Shown: in pieces, positions 1 through 5,296 of the stretch
How positions within the stretch are numbered: position 1 is the first letter of the stretch
How the letters are laid out: each line of letters starts with the position of its first letter
DNA from: Alcaligenaceae bacterium
Lineage (GTDB): Bacteria; Pseudomonadota; Gammaproteobacteria; Burkholderiales; Burkholderiaceae_B
Length of the DNA: 6,378 nt
NCBI GenBank assembly: GCA_012512545.1
Contig: JAAZDZ010000104.1
Location: 1-6,378, forward strand
Reading direction: 5' to 3'
Notes under the pieces: generated by a model
Database searches by the model: none
Told to the model about the DNA's origin: nothing
What the model saw: the letters and a program-made list of their open reading frames with translations, nothing else
Translations under genes and position numbers: made by a program

Positions 1-62
1 CGCTTATAGAAGGACTATGCGCTCATCTATAAAAACAGCAGCTCGCATCAGGAGTCAAAACG

Positions 63-434
63 ATGGTGGATTCTATCTCAAGCAATATGGCCATGCCTCT
101 GTCAGGAATGGCCGATGCTGCGGCAACCCCGCAGCGCCCAGAACCTGCTGTGCAGGTTACTCACGCTGAAAGCGCCCGCAACGGGGGCAATGCAACCAGC
201 GGAGATCACAGCGCCGGTACGGGCGAAGACGCCTTTGAAGAAATCAACGCGGCGATGCAAGCCTGGGATACCGGCATGCGTTTTGAAATCGACGAAGACA
301 CCCAGCAGCTGGTCGTGTCGGTCATCGACAGCAAAACCGGCGATACCCTGCGGCAGATCCCCAGCGAAGAAGTGCTGCATATTGCCAAGATGGTCGCGCA
401 GTTCCAAGGGAAACTCATCAACGTCAAGGCTTGA
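63..434 (+). CDS. flaG: FlaG family flagellar protein
   Basis: Encodes a 123-residue FlaG-family protein. The family is small, usually sits next to fliC and fliD, and has been linked to filament length or cap function; its mechanism is poorly defined. The N-terminal 70 residues or so are low complexity, polar and Ala-rich, as is common. The conserved C-terminal part (about 74-123) carries the family pattern: FEIDEDTQQLVVSVIDSKTG, then a RQIPSEEVL stretch and a closing helix ending KLINVKA. The start at 63 is backed by an AGGAG ribosome binding site at 50-54 with an 8-nt spacer. An in-frame ATG at 87 is possible but has no such site. The gene precedes fliD by 103 bp, so it may be co-transcribed with it or with an upstream flagellin gene outside the window. 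No good sigma-28 promoter was seen in bases 1-62. Family assignment is confident. Confidence 0.93.
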   Translation: MVDSISSNMAMPLSGMADAAATPQRPEPAVQVTHAESARNGGNATSGDHSAGTGEDAFEEINAAMQAWDTGMRFEIDEDTQQLVVSVIDSKTGDTLRQIPSEEVLHIAKMVAQFQGKLINVKA

Positions 435-500
435 GCCCTGACACCCACAAACGGGCGAAGTGCCGGGCCATTGAAGGCTTGTCGTCCAGAATGAATCAAA

Positions 501-537
501 CAGGTTTCGCCCATAATAGGCGGATACGGAGTAAGCC
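501..537 (+). promoter_or_regulatory. Possible sigma-28 promoter -10 and ribosome binding site for fliD
   Basis: GCCCATAA at 509-516 matches the sigma-28 (FliA) -10 consensus GCCGATAA at 7 of 8 bases. The expected -35 (TAAAGTTT about 11 nt upstream) is poorly matched: with a 12-nt spacer, 489-496 matches only 4 of 8. fliD is a known FliA target in enterobacteria, which makes the location plausible. The fliD ribosome binding site is GGAG at 528-531, six bases before the ATG. The ribosome binding site is solid; the promoter is tentative. Confidence 0.38.
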
Positions 538-2001
538 ATGTCTACACCCATTTCATCCATCGGCGTCGGTTCGGGTCTTCCGCTCAACGAGCTGCTGGAA
601 GACTTGCGCAGAGCAGAAAACGCCCCTCTGGCCGCCTTGCAAACACGCGCCGATAAAGAATCCGCGCGTTTTTCCGCTTACGGCACCCTCAAGTCGGCAC
701 TGGATGCCGTCTCCAGCGCGGCACAGGCCCTGGGTAAAGGCGAAACCTTCCACGCAGTAAAGGCCAACGTCACTGGCGACACCTTCACGGCCACTGTAAA
801 TGCCGGCGCAGGCGCCATCTCGGGCAATCACAGCATCACCGTCGACCAGCTGGCCAGCGCCCAGGTCATGGCCAGCGGCCGCGCCACCCTTGAAGACAGC
901 ACCAAGCCTGTCGCGGCAGACGCCACCGGCACCGTCAACGCCACCGGCACCGTCAACCTCAGCTTCACCGTGGGTACGGGCGCTGCCGCCACCACCCATC
1001 CCCTGTCGGTCAATGCCAACGCGTCGCTGCAAGATATTGCCAAGGCCATCACCGACGACGCCGATCTCAACTTCAGCGCCACCCTGATGAACGACGGCGA
1101 AGGCTTCCGCCTCATTATTTCTTCCAATGAAACAGGGGATGCCAACACCATCACCGGCATCAGCGTAGCGCTTGCCGAAGGCGGCACGGGCGACATCTCC
1201 AGCCTGGAAAACATCCTTGCCTACGATGCCGACAACGCAGATCCCGATGGCATGAATACCACGGTTCCGGGCCAGAACGCCAAAGCCACCATCAACGGCA
1301 TCGAGGTCACATCCCAGGGCAACGTGCTGGAAGACGCCATTCAGGGCGTCACCATCACGCTCAACAAGGAAGCTGCCGCAGGCGCCCAGCCCGATTCCCT
1401 GCAACTGTCGCGCAACGATGCCGTCGCCACCACGGCGGTCAACAATTTCGTCAGCGCCTACAACGCGCTGCAAAGCACCATCAAATCCCTGACATCCTAC
1501 GATGTCGATGCCCAGGAAGGCGCGGCGCTCAGTGGCGACAGCCTTGCCCGGCGCGCTCAATCGCAAATGCGCGACGCCCTCAACGGCCTGGCTGCCAATG
1601 GCGTCACGCTTTCGTCTATCGGCATCACCACCGATCACACCACGGGCAATCTGGTTGTAGACGACAAAAAACTCAACGCCGCCCTGACCGAAAACCGGGC
1701 GGGTGTCGAACAGCTGTTCGCAGGCGAAGCGGGGCTGAGCAAACGCGTCACCTCAGCCGCCGAAGTATTCACCAAGAGCGATGGCCTGATCAAAACCTCG
1801 CAAGATGGCATCGAACGCACGCTGAAGCTGCTGGAAAACCAGTACGACACCACCCAGGACCGCATCAACCAGAAAATGGAAACCTATCGCCGCCAGTTTG
1901 TGCAGCTCGACTCTTTCATGGCTCAAATGAATGGTGTCAGCTCCTACCTGACTACGCAGCTTTCCATGCTGAACAATCTGAGCAACAGCAACAAGCAGTA
2001 A
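538..2001 (+). CDS. fliD: Flagellar hook-associated protein 2, filament cap FliD (HAP2)
   Basis: Encodes a 487-residue FliD, the secreted protein that forms the cap at the filament tip and inserts exported flagellin subunits. The N-terminal FliD_N domain (about 1-100) opens with the typical ISSIGVGSGLPLNELLEDL and heptad-like helices. A flagellin-hook IN-like motif follows around 155-215 (LSVNANASLQDIAKAI, then GFRLIISSNETGDAN). The C-terminal FliD_C domain (about 245-475) ends in a long helical coiled-coil stretch, with DGLIKTSQDGIERTLKLLEN and QLDSFMAQMNGVSSYLTTQL. Its length is usual for the family. The start is fixed by GGAG at 528-531 with a 6-nt spacer. Residues 129-140 are a perfect tandem duplication (ATGTVN twice, identical DNA), in the part of FliD that varies between species. 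fliS starts 7 bp downstream, and fliT, encoding the cognate FliD chaperone, follows it. Confidence 0.97.
   Translation: MSTPISSIGVGSGLPLNELLEDLRRAENAPLAALQTRADKESARFSAYGTLKSALDAVSSAAQALGKGETFHAVKANVTGDTFTATVNAGAGAISGNHSITVDQLASAQVMASGRATLEDSTKPVAADATGTVNATGTVNLSFTVGTGAAATTHPLSVNANASLQDIAKAITDDADLNFSATLMNDGEGFRLIISSNETGDANTITGISVALAEGGTGDISSLENILAYDADNADPDGMNTTVPGQNAKATINGIEVTSQGNVLEDAIQGVTITLNKEAAAGAQPDSLQLSRNDAVATTAVNNFVSAYNALQSTIKSLTSYDVDAQEGAALSGDSLARRAQSQMRDALNGLAANGVTLSSIGITTDHTTGNLVVDDKKLNAALTENRAGVEQLFAGEAGLSKRVTSAAEVFTKSDGLIKTSQDGIERTLKLLENQYDTTQDRINQKMETYRRQFVQLDSFMAQMNGVSSYLTTQLSMLNNLSNSNKQ
922..957 (+). repeat. Perfect 18-bp tandem duplication inside fliD
   Basis: The 18-base unit GCCACCGGCACCGTCAAC occurs at 922-939 and again, identical, at 940-957. 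It encodes ATGTVN twice in frame (FliD residues 129-140). No synonymous difference separates the copies, which suggests a recent slippage duplication or copy-number variation that keeps the reading frame. Confidence 0.9.
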
Positions 2002-2008
2002 CCTGAAC

Positions 2009-2449
2009 ATGACTTATGCCCCACCCCGCGGTCTTCGCCGTCATTCTGCAAACGCGTATGCCAGCGTGGGCCTGGAAACCCAGGTTCTCAGCGCATCCCC
2101 CGAACGCCTCATCACACTGCTGTTTGATGGTGCGCTCTCGGCCATCGCGAAAGCGCGGCTGCATATGCAGCTAGGCAATATCGCGGAACGGGGCATGGCC
2201 ATTTCCAAAGCCATCGACATCGTCGATTCCGGCCTCAAGGCTTCTGTTGATCGGGAATCGGGCGGAGAACTCGCCACCAATATGGTTGCCACTTACGAAG
2301 TGGTATTGCACCATCTGATGCAAGCCAACCTGCATGCCGACGAAGAAAAACTCACCCTCGCAGAAACCGTACTCAAAGAAATCAGTTCCGCCTGGCGTGA
2401 AGCCTGCGACACGCCGCAGGAACACCCCTCTGTGCAGGTTCGCTCATGA
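2009..2449 (+). CDS. fliS: Flagellin-specific export chaperone FliS
   Basis: Encodes a 146-residue FliS, the cytoplasmic helical-bundle chaperone that binds the flagellin C-terminus, prevents premature polymerisation and delivers flagellin to the export gate. The diagnostic N-terminal block is clear at about 14-43: ANAYASVGLETQVLSASPER followed by LITLLFDGAL. The rest is helical, including a segment with HMQLGNIAERGMAISKAIDI and a later NMVATYEVVLHHLMQANL. The N-terminus carries a few more residues before the NAYA motif than many homologues have. The ATG at 2009 lies 7 bp after the fliD stop with no obvious Shine-Dalgarno sequence, so translation probably depends on coupling to fliD. The stop overlaps the fliT start as ATGA at 2446-2449. 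Confidence 0.96.
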   Translation: MTYAPPRGLRRHSANAYASVGLETQVLSASPERLITLLFDGALSAIAKARLHMQLGNIAERGMAISKAIDIVDSGLKASVDRESGGELATNMVATYEVVLHHLMQANLHADEEKLTLAETVLKEISSAWREACDTPQEHPSVQVRS

Positions 2450-2772
2450 ATTCTCAACACGACATCCTGAGCCACTACCAGGTCATTGCCCAACTCTCCA
2501 GCCGCATGCTGACCGAAGCGCGCGCCAGCCGCTGGGATGCAGTATTCGCTTTGGGCGAACAGTATCACGAAGCGGTTGAAGCCCTGCGCAACCTCAATCT
2601 GCAATCCCTTGAAGAGCGCGAAGCCCGCAAGGAACTGCTGACGCAGATTCTAGACGACGATGCCAACATCCGTCGCCTGGCCATGCCTGAACTGGAGCGC
2701 CTGTCGGGCCTGCTGGGCAATGTCAAACGCCAGCACCGCGTGCTGCGCACCTATTCAGGCACACTGGCCTGA
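2446..2772 (+). CDS. fliT: Flagellar export chaperone FliT
   Basis: Encodes a 108-residue FliT-like protein. FliT binds FliD in the cytoplasm and guides it to the export ATPase complex; in Salmonella it also antagonises the FlhDC activator. The sequence is almost wholly helical and matches the betaproteobacterial FliT pattern: ILSHYQVIAQLSSRML near the N-terminus, then about 67-98 LTQILDDDANIRRLAMPEL followed by ERLSGLLGNVKRQ. FliT proteins diverge a lot, so the call rests on this pattern plus position directly after fliS with an ATGA overlap. A CAGG a few bases upstream is a weak ribosome binding site, consistent with coupled translation. Whether it regulates FlhDC here cannot be told from sequence. 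Confidence 0.9.
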   Translation: MNSQHDILSHYQVIAQLSSRMLTEARASRWDAVFALGEQYHEAVEALRNLNLQSLEEREARKELLTQILDDDANIRRLAMPELERLSGLLGNVKRQHRVLRTYSGTLA

Positions 2773-2780
2773 GCTGTATC

Positions 2781-4163
2781 ATGAGTGTTAGCGGTCCGTC
2801 GCCGCTTGGCACCCTGATGGTGCAACGCGTCGAAGGCACGATGGGCGTCAACGTCGCCCAGCAGGCCAATATCACAACAGGCGCAAGACCTGATGCCGTC
2901 ACTCAGCCCGGCCAGCCCGATAAAACCGATGCGGCCAAAAATCTCCCTCCAAAAGAACAGGAGGCTGCCCGGCAGCCCCAAGGGCGCCAGAGCGGTCTGG
3001 CCGCGCTGGCGCGCAACGACCCGGAAATAGCCCGGCTGCTGGCGGCGCGCAACGCGCCCATGACAGCCTACACGGCTTCCGCTCCCACCACCCTGGGGCA
3101 AACTGCCAAAACCATTCTGGCCCTGTTTCAGCTGTTTCCCGATGCGCGGCCCGCCGTCACCGGGCGGACGCCATTACTCAGCCACGCACCCGGCCAGCAG
3201 GCGGCCACAGGGCAAAACGCAGCTGCTGCACCCGGCGCTGCGGGAGGAACCACAGCGGCCAATCCCGCCGCAGGCAACCTTGACCCGCGCGCGGTCGAAG
3301 CCCTGATGCAGCGCGCCGCAGGCGGCGGCCAGGCAAGCACCCAACTTGCCACCGCCATGGCGCGGGCAGCCACGGCCACGGCCACGCCCGCCCCAGGCGC
3401 GCCCGGCCAGCCAGTTGCCGCCGGCCCCCTTGGCTCCCTCGCCCAAATCCTGACTGCAGGCGGTCTGCCGCTGGCATCCAGCGGCATGGCAGGCCAGCTC
3501 GCCCACGCTTTGTCGCAAGCCATGCAGGGCAGCGGCCTGTTCTATGAATCCCATCTGCGTGATTTCGCCTTTGGCCAGCGCACTCTGGCGCAAATGCAGA
3601 ACGAACCCCAGGCCCAGGCGGGCCGGGAAAGCGGTGGCCAGCAAAGCAGCGCCGCACAGGCCAGAGGCGGTAGCGAAACCGCCGCCAATCCCGCCCAGTC
3701 GGGCAACCAGGCGGCTCAAACTCAGACTGCGGCGCAAACCGCGCAAACCGCCCAGACTGCCGCACAACTCAGCGGCGCCCTGCTGGGCATGGACCCTTCC
3801 ACCCACGCGCTGGTACGTCAGCAGCTCGAAACCCTGGCTAACCAGACCTTTGCCTGGCAAGGCGAGGCATGGCCGGGCGGCGATCTCGAATGGGAAGTCA
3901 AACGGCGCGAGCCCCAGGAAGGGGGCGAAGAAACCGAACACTGGTCTACCCGCCTGAAACTGACGCTGCCCGGCCTGGGGGAAGTCGTGGCCCGGCTGTC
4001 GCTTTCAGAAACCCAGCTGGCCATGCATCTGGCTGCGCCCGAAGCCGCCAGCCTGATGGCCGATCACACAGGAATGCTGCGTGAAAGGCTGGGCCAGCAC
4101 GGCCTGCAACTCAGTCAACTGACCATCTCGCGCGAAAGCGAGAAAAACGGCGGCCAGTCATGA
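2781..4163 (+). CDS. FliK C-terminal domain (Flg_hook) protein, YlqG-like hook-length control homologue
   Basis: Encodes a 460-residue protein with the architecture of flagellar hook-length control proteins: a long, low-complexity Ala/Gln/Pro-rich part, then a compact C-terminal domain. Residues about 1-240 look mostly disordered, with a short helical segment near 106-120 (LGQTAKTILALFQLF). A conserved block at 251-277 reads SGLFYESHL and ends in EPQ, as in many YlqG-type relatives. Residues 311-330 are an Ala-Gln-Thr repeat. The C-terminal Flg_hook-like domain spans about 344-455, with strands in RLKLTLPGLGEVVARLSLS and a final helix-strand LRERLGQHGLQLSQLTIS. The canonical fliK of related bacteria usually lies after fliJ, so this is probably a second FliK-domain protein rather than fliK itself. 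No clear Shine-Dalgarno sequence precedes the ATG, which lies 8 bp after the fliT stop; internal ATGs at 2817 and 2841 are alternatives. It overlaps the FlhX-like gene by ATGA. Confidence 0.82.
   Translation: MSVSGPSPLGTLMVQRVEGTMGVNVAQQANITTGARPDAVTQPGQPDKTDAAKNLPPKEQEAARQPQGRQSGLAALARNDPEIARLLAARNAPMTAYTASAPTTLGQTAKTILALFQLFPDARPAVTGRTPLLSHAPGQQAATGQNAAAAPGAAGGTTAANPAAGNLDPRAVEALMQRAAGGGQASTQLATAMARAATATATPAPGAPGQPVAAGPLGSLAQILTAGGLPLASSGMAGQLAHALSQAMQGSGLFYESHLRDFAFGQRTLAQMQNEPQAQAGRESGGQQSSAAQARGGSETAANPAQSGNQAAQTQTAAQTAQTAQTAAQLSGALLGMDPSTHALVRQQLETLANQTFAWQGEAWPGGDLEWEVKRREPQEGGEETEHWSTRLKLTLPGLGEVVARLSLSETQLAMHLAAPEAASLMADHTGMLRERLGQHGLQLSQLTISRESEKNGGQS
3369..3386 (+). repeat. Three tandem GCCACG hexamers in the FliK-domain gene
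   Basis: Three perfect copies of GCCACG encode Ala-Thr three times (residues 197-202) in the low-complexity linker. They could change in number by slippage while keeping the frame. Confidence 0.75.
3711..3770 (+). repeat. Degenerate Ala-Gln-Thr repeat in the FliK-domain gene
   Basis: About twenty codons (residues 311-330) consist only of Ala, Gln and Thr, with CAAAC/CAGAC-type units recurring every 6-9 bases. The copies differ at synonymous positions, which argues for an old repeat kept at protein level rather than a fresh expansion. It lies just before the folded C-terminal domain, in the presumed flexible linker. Confidence 0.7.
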
Positions 4164-4516
4164 GCGATACAGACAACCGCGCCCCCCTGTCGCCCGACAC
4201 CCCTGCCGCCGGGCGCTCGTCGGCCGTCGCCATACGCTACGACACCCAGGAAGAGGCACCGCGCGTTGTTGCCAAGGGCTATGGAAATATTGCCGACACC
4301 ATTATCCGCACCGCGCAGGAAAACAACCTGTACGTGCATGAATCGCCGGAATTGGTGAACCTGCTGATGCAGGTGGATCTGGATTCGCAGATTCCGCCCC
4401 AGCTGTATGTGGCTATCGCCGAGCTGCTGGCCTGGATCTACAACCTGGAAGAAAGGACAGTCGCCCTGCCCGCTGAAACTACGGCCGCAGAAGCCGCAGC
4501 GAACCCCGGCGACTGA
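4160..4516 (+). CDS. FlhX-like protein (FlhB cytoplasmic C-terminal domain homologue, COG2257 type)
   Basis: Encodes a 118-residue soluble protein that resembles the post-cleavage cytoplasmic part of FlhB, the export-gate protein that switches secretion from hook to filament substrates. Residues 22-97 follow the FlhB pattern: AVAIRYD, then PRVVAKGYGNIADTIIRTA, an ENNLYVHESPEL segment, and IPPQLYVAIAELLAWIYNL. There are no membrane segments, so it is not full FlhB. The NPTH autocleavage motif is absent: the aligned residues (about 17-20) are AGRS. The N-terminal 18 and C-terminal 18 residues are low complexity. The family includes Helicobacter pylori FlhX, reported to replace the FlhB tail functionally, and Bacillus YlqH. 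The ATG overlaps the preceding stop (ATGA at 4160-4163), so the two proteins are probably made together and may interact. The precise role here is inference. Confidence 0.85.
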   Translation: MSDTDNRAPLSPDTPAAGRSSAVAIRYDTQEEAPRVVAKGYGNIADTIIRTAQENNLYVHESPELVNLLMQVDLDSQIPPQLYVAIAELLAWIYNLEERTVALPAETTAAEAAANPGD

Positions 4517-4531
4517 GACTGAAACCGCGCC

Positions 4532-4864
4532 TTATACAGGCATGCTGGAAATTTCCTGGTAAGCCTGAATCAGCCGGTTGCGCACCTGCAAGGTGGCCTG
4601 GAAAGCAATGCTTGCTTTCTGCATATCGACCATGACATCGTTCAGCGTGATATCGGGGGCACCCGCCTGAAACGCCTGTGTCTGGGCGTTGGCGGTATTC
4701 TGCATTTCGGAAACCTTGGAGAGCGAACGCTGCAATTCAGCAGCGAAACCGCCCTGCGTGTCTGCCACCCTGTCGCTATACGCTGGCAGGCTGGCAGCGG
4801 CCTGAGCCACTTGCCGCATCTGGGACAATACGTTTTCGATTGCGGTAAGATTTTGTATGCTCAT
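4532..4864 (-). CDS. fliE: Flagellar hook-basal body complex protein FliE
   Basis: Encodes a 110-residue FliE, the exported adaptor that joins the MS ring (FliF) to the proximal rod and is among the first substrates of the flagellar export apparatus. The length fits the family. The hallmark C-terminal half is clear: residues 71-89 DITLNDVMVDMQKASIAFQ, then 93-110 with QVRNRLIQAYQEISSMPV. The N-terminal part (INVL-type helix, ENVLSQMRQVAQAA) is amphipathic. The start at 4864 is the only plausible Met before residue 16, yet the bases just upstream on the coding strand are pyrimidine-rich (CCTTTGTCCTC) with no Shine-Dalgarno sequence. The gene is divergent from fliF, the same arrangement as in enterobacteria, and convergent with the FlhX-like gene with only 15 bp between stops, leaving no room for a dedicated terminator. 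Confidence 0.96.
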   Translation of the reverse strand: MSIQNLTAIENVLSQMRQVAQAAASLPAYSDRVADTQGGFAAELQRSLSKVSEMQNTANAQTQAFQAGAPDITLNDVMVDMQKASIAFQATLQVRNRLIQAYQEISSMPV

Positions 4865-4897
4865 GAGGACAAAGGAAATAACAGAGGGACAGCTGGT

Positions 4898-4917
4898 TCA
4901 AGACAAATCAAGACAAA
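4898..4917. repeat. 10-bp perfect tandem repeat upstream of fliE
   Basis: TCAAGACAAA occurs twice, back to back (4898-4907 and 4908-4917), 34-53 bp upstream of the fliE start. The 10-bp period is about one helical turn, so a protein could contact both copies on the same face of the DNA. The function is unknown. Confidence 0.7.
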
Positions 4918-4928
4918 CCATGACCAAT

Positions 4929-4961
4929 ATACGGGATAATCCATTGCGACGAGTCCCGTAT
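4929..4961. promoter_or_regulatory. 8-bp inverted repeat upstream of fliE
   Basis: ATACGGGA at 4929-4936 is the exact reverse complement of TCCCGTAT at 4954-4961, with 17 bases between. The centre-to-centre spacing of the arms is 25 bp, between two and two and a half helical turns. It overlaps the weak fliE -10 candidate. It may be an operator or a stem-loop; there is no following T-run, so it is not a typical terminator. Confidence 0.45.
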
Positions 4962-5106
4962 CTACCGGCATTTCCCCCTGCTTTTCATGCAATAAGCCTG
5001 TTCTCACCCCAACAAAGGCCGTCTGCAATCAGCGCACCCCTGTTTGTTACAAAATTCGCATCCACCGCCCAGAGTCGTGTATAGTGCGGCGCAGTCCCGG
5101 CCTCAT

Positions 5107-5120
5107 CGTTTTGCAAAACG
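5107..5120. promoter_or_regulatory. 14-bp perfect palindrome upstream of fliF
   Basis: CGTTTTGCAAAACG is a perfect palindrome. It has operator-like symmetry and overlaps the place where a -35 would lie for the TATAAA at 5131-5136. AACGT and ACGTT (5117-5121 and 5127-5131) form a further small inverted repeat at its right edge. No regulator can be named. Confidence 0.5.
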
Positions 5121-5144
5121 TTTCATACGTTATAAAAGACACCC

Positions 5145-5158
5145 AAAACGCGCGTTTT
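5145..5158. promoter_or_regulatory. Second 14-bp perfect palindrome upstream of fliF
   Basis: AAAACGCGCGTTTT is a perfect palindrome centred 38 bp after the first one (5107-5120). Both are built from the hexamer AAAACG/CGTTTT but in opposite order: outward-facing in one, inward-facing in the other. It lies just downstream of the TATAAA candidate, where a bound protein could affect initiation or early elongation. Confidence 0.5.
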
Positions 5159-5221
5159 TCCGTCAATGGTCGGTTATGCATCCAGGCCATAATACAGCCT
5201 CACCCCATTCTGTTTTGCAGC

Positions 5222-5296
5222 ATGTACAACTTTGCCGATCAACTGCCACAAGCGGGCCATCCAGCGCCGCGCTTCCTGTTTCGAGGCCATAAATGA
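5222..5296 (+). other. Possible 24-codon leader ORF overlapping the fliF start
   Basis: An ATG at 5222 opens a 24-codon frame ending in TGA at 5294-5296, which overlaps the fliF ATG as ATGA. The geometry would allow translational coupling to fliF. Its own ribosome binding site is weak and the peptide resembles nothing I recognise. fliF already has a good ribosome binding site, so this may be chance. Confidence 0.15.

Larger units (their letters stand above)
4865..5292. other. Divergent fliE-fliF intergenic regulatory region
   Basis: No convincing gene lies in these 428 bases, which look more AT-rich than the flanking genes. They should hold the promoters for fliE (leftward) and fliF (rightward). 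Possible -10 elements for fliF are TATAGT at 5080-5085 and TATAAA at 5131-5136; neither has a good -35 at 17 bp, as would fit an activator-dependent (FlhDC class II) promoter. For fliE, TATATT on the minus strand (4926-4931) is a weak candidate, also without a -35. Dyad and direct repeats are listed separately. No sigma-28 or sigma-54 consensus was found. I could not identify an FlhDC box by eye. Confidence 0.6.

Noticed and set aside
435..500. Short GGC/GCC inverted matches after flaG as a terminator
   Set aside because: The stems are only 4-5 bp and no T-run follows.
431..760. A plus-strand open frame bridging the flaG-fliD gap
   Set aside because: Most of it overlaps fliD in another frame, and it lacks a ribosome binding site and family resemblance.
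553..1638. A 361-codon open frame on the minus strand opposite fliD
   Set aside because: It lies wholly antisense to a well-supported fliD, is rich in Gly/Ala/Val/Asp as expected from the complement of GC-rich codons, and resembles no family I know.
3174..3941. Long minus-strand open frames opposite the FliK-domain gene
   Set aside because: They are antisense to a low-complexity GC-rich gene, where stop codons are rare by composition. The translations are Gly/Ala/Arg-rich with no recognisable domain.
4517..4531. A bidirectional terminator between the convergent FlhX-like gene and fliE
   Set aside because: Only 15 bases separate the stops and no stem with a T-run is visible there.
5167..5180. 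A GG/GC pattern resembling a sigma-54 promoter
   Set aside because: The GG and GC are 10 bases apart instead of 12 and the flanking bases do not match TGGCAC-N5-TTGC.
5044..5292. An 82-codon open frame in the fliE-fliF gap starting with TTG
   Set aside because: It has no ribosome binding site and a basic, His/Arg/Ser-rich composition unlike a folded protein, and it covers the likely fliF promoter elements.
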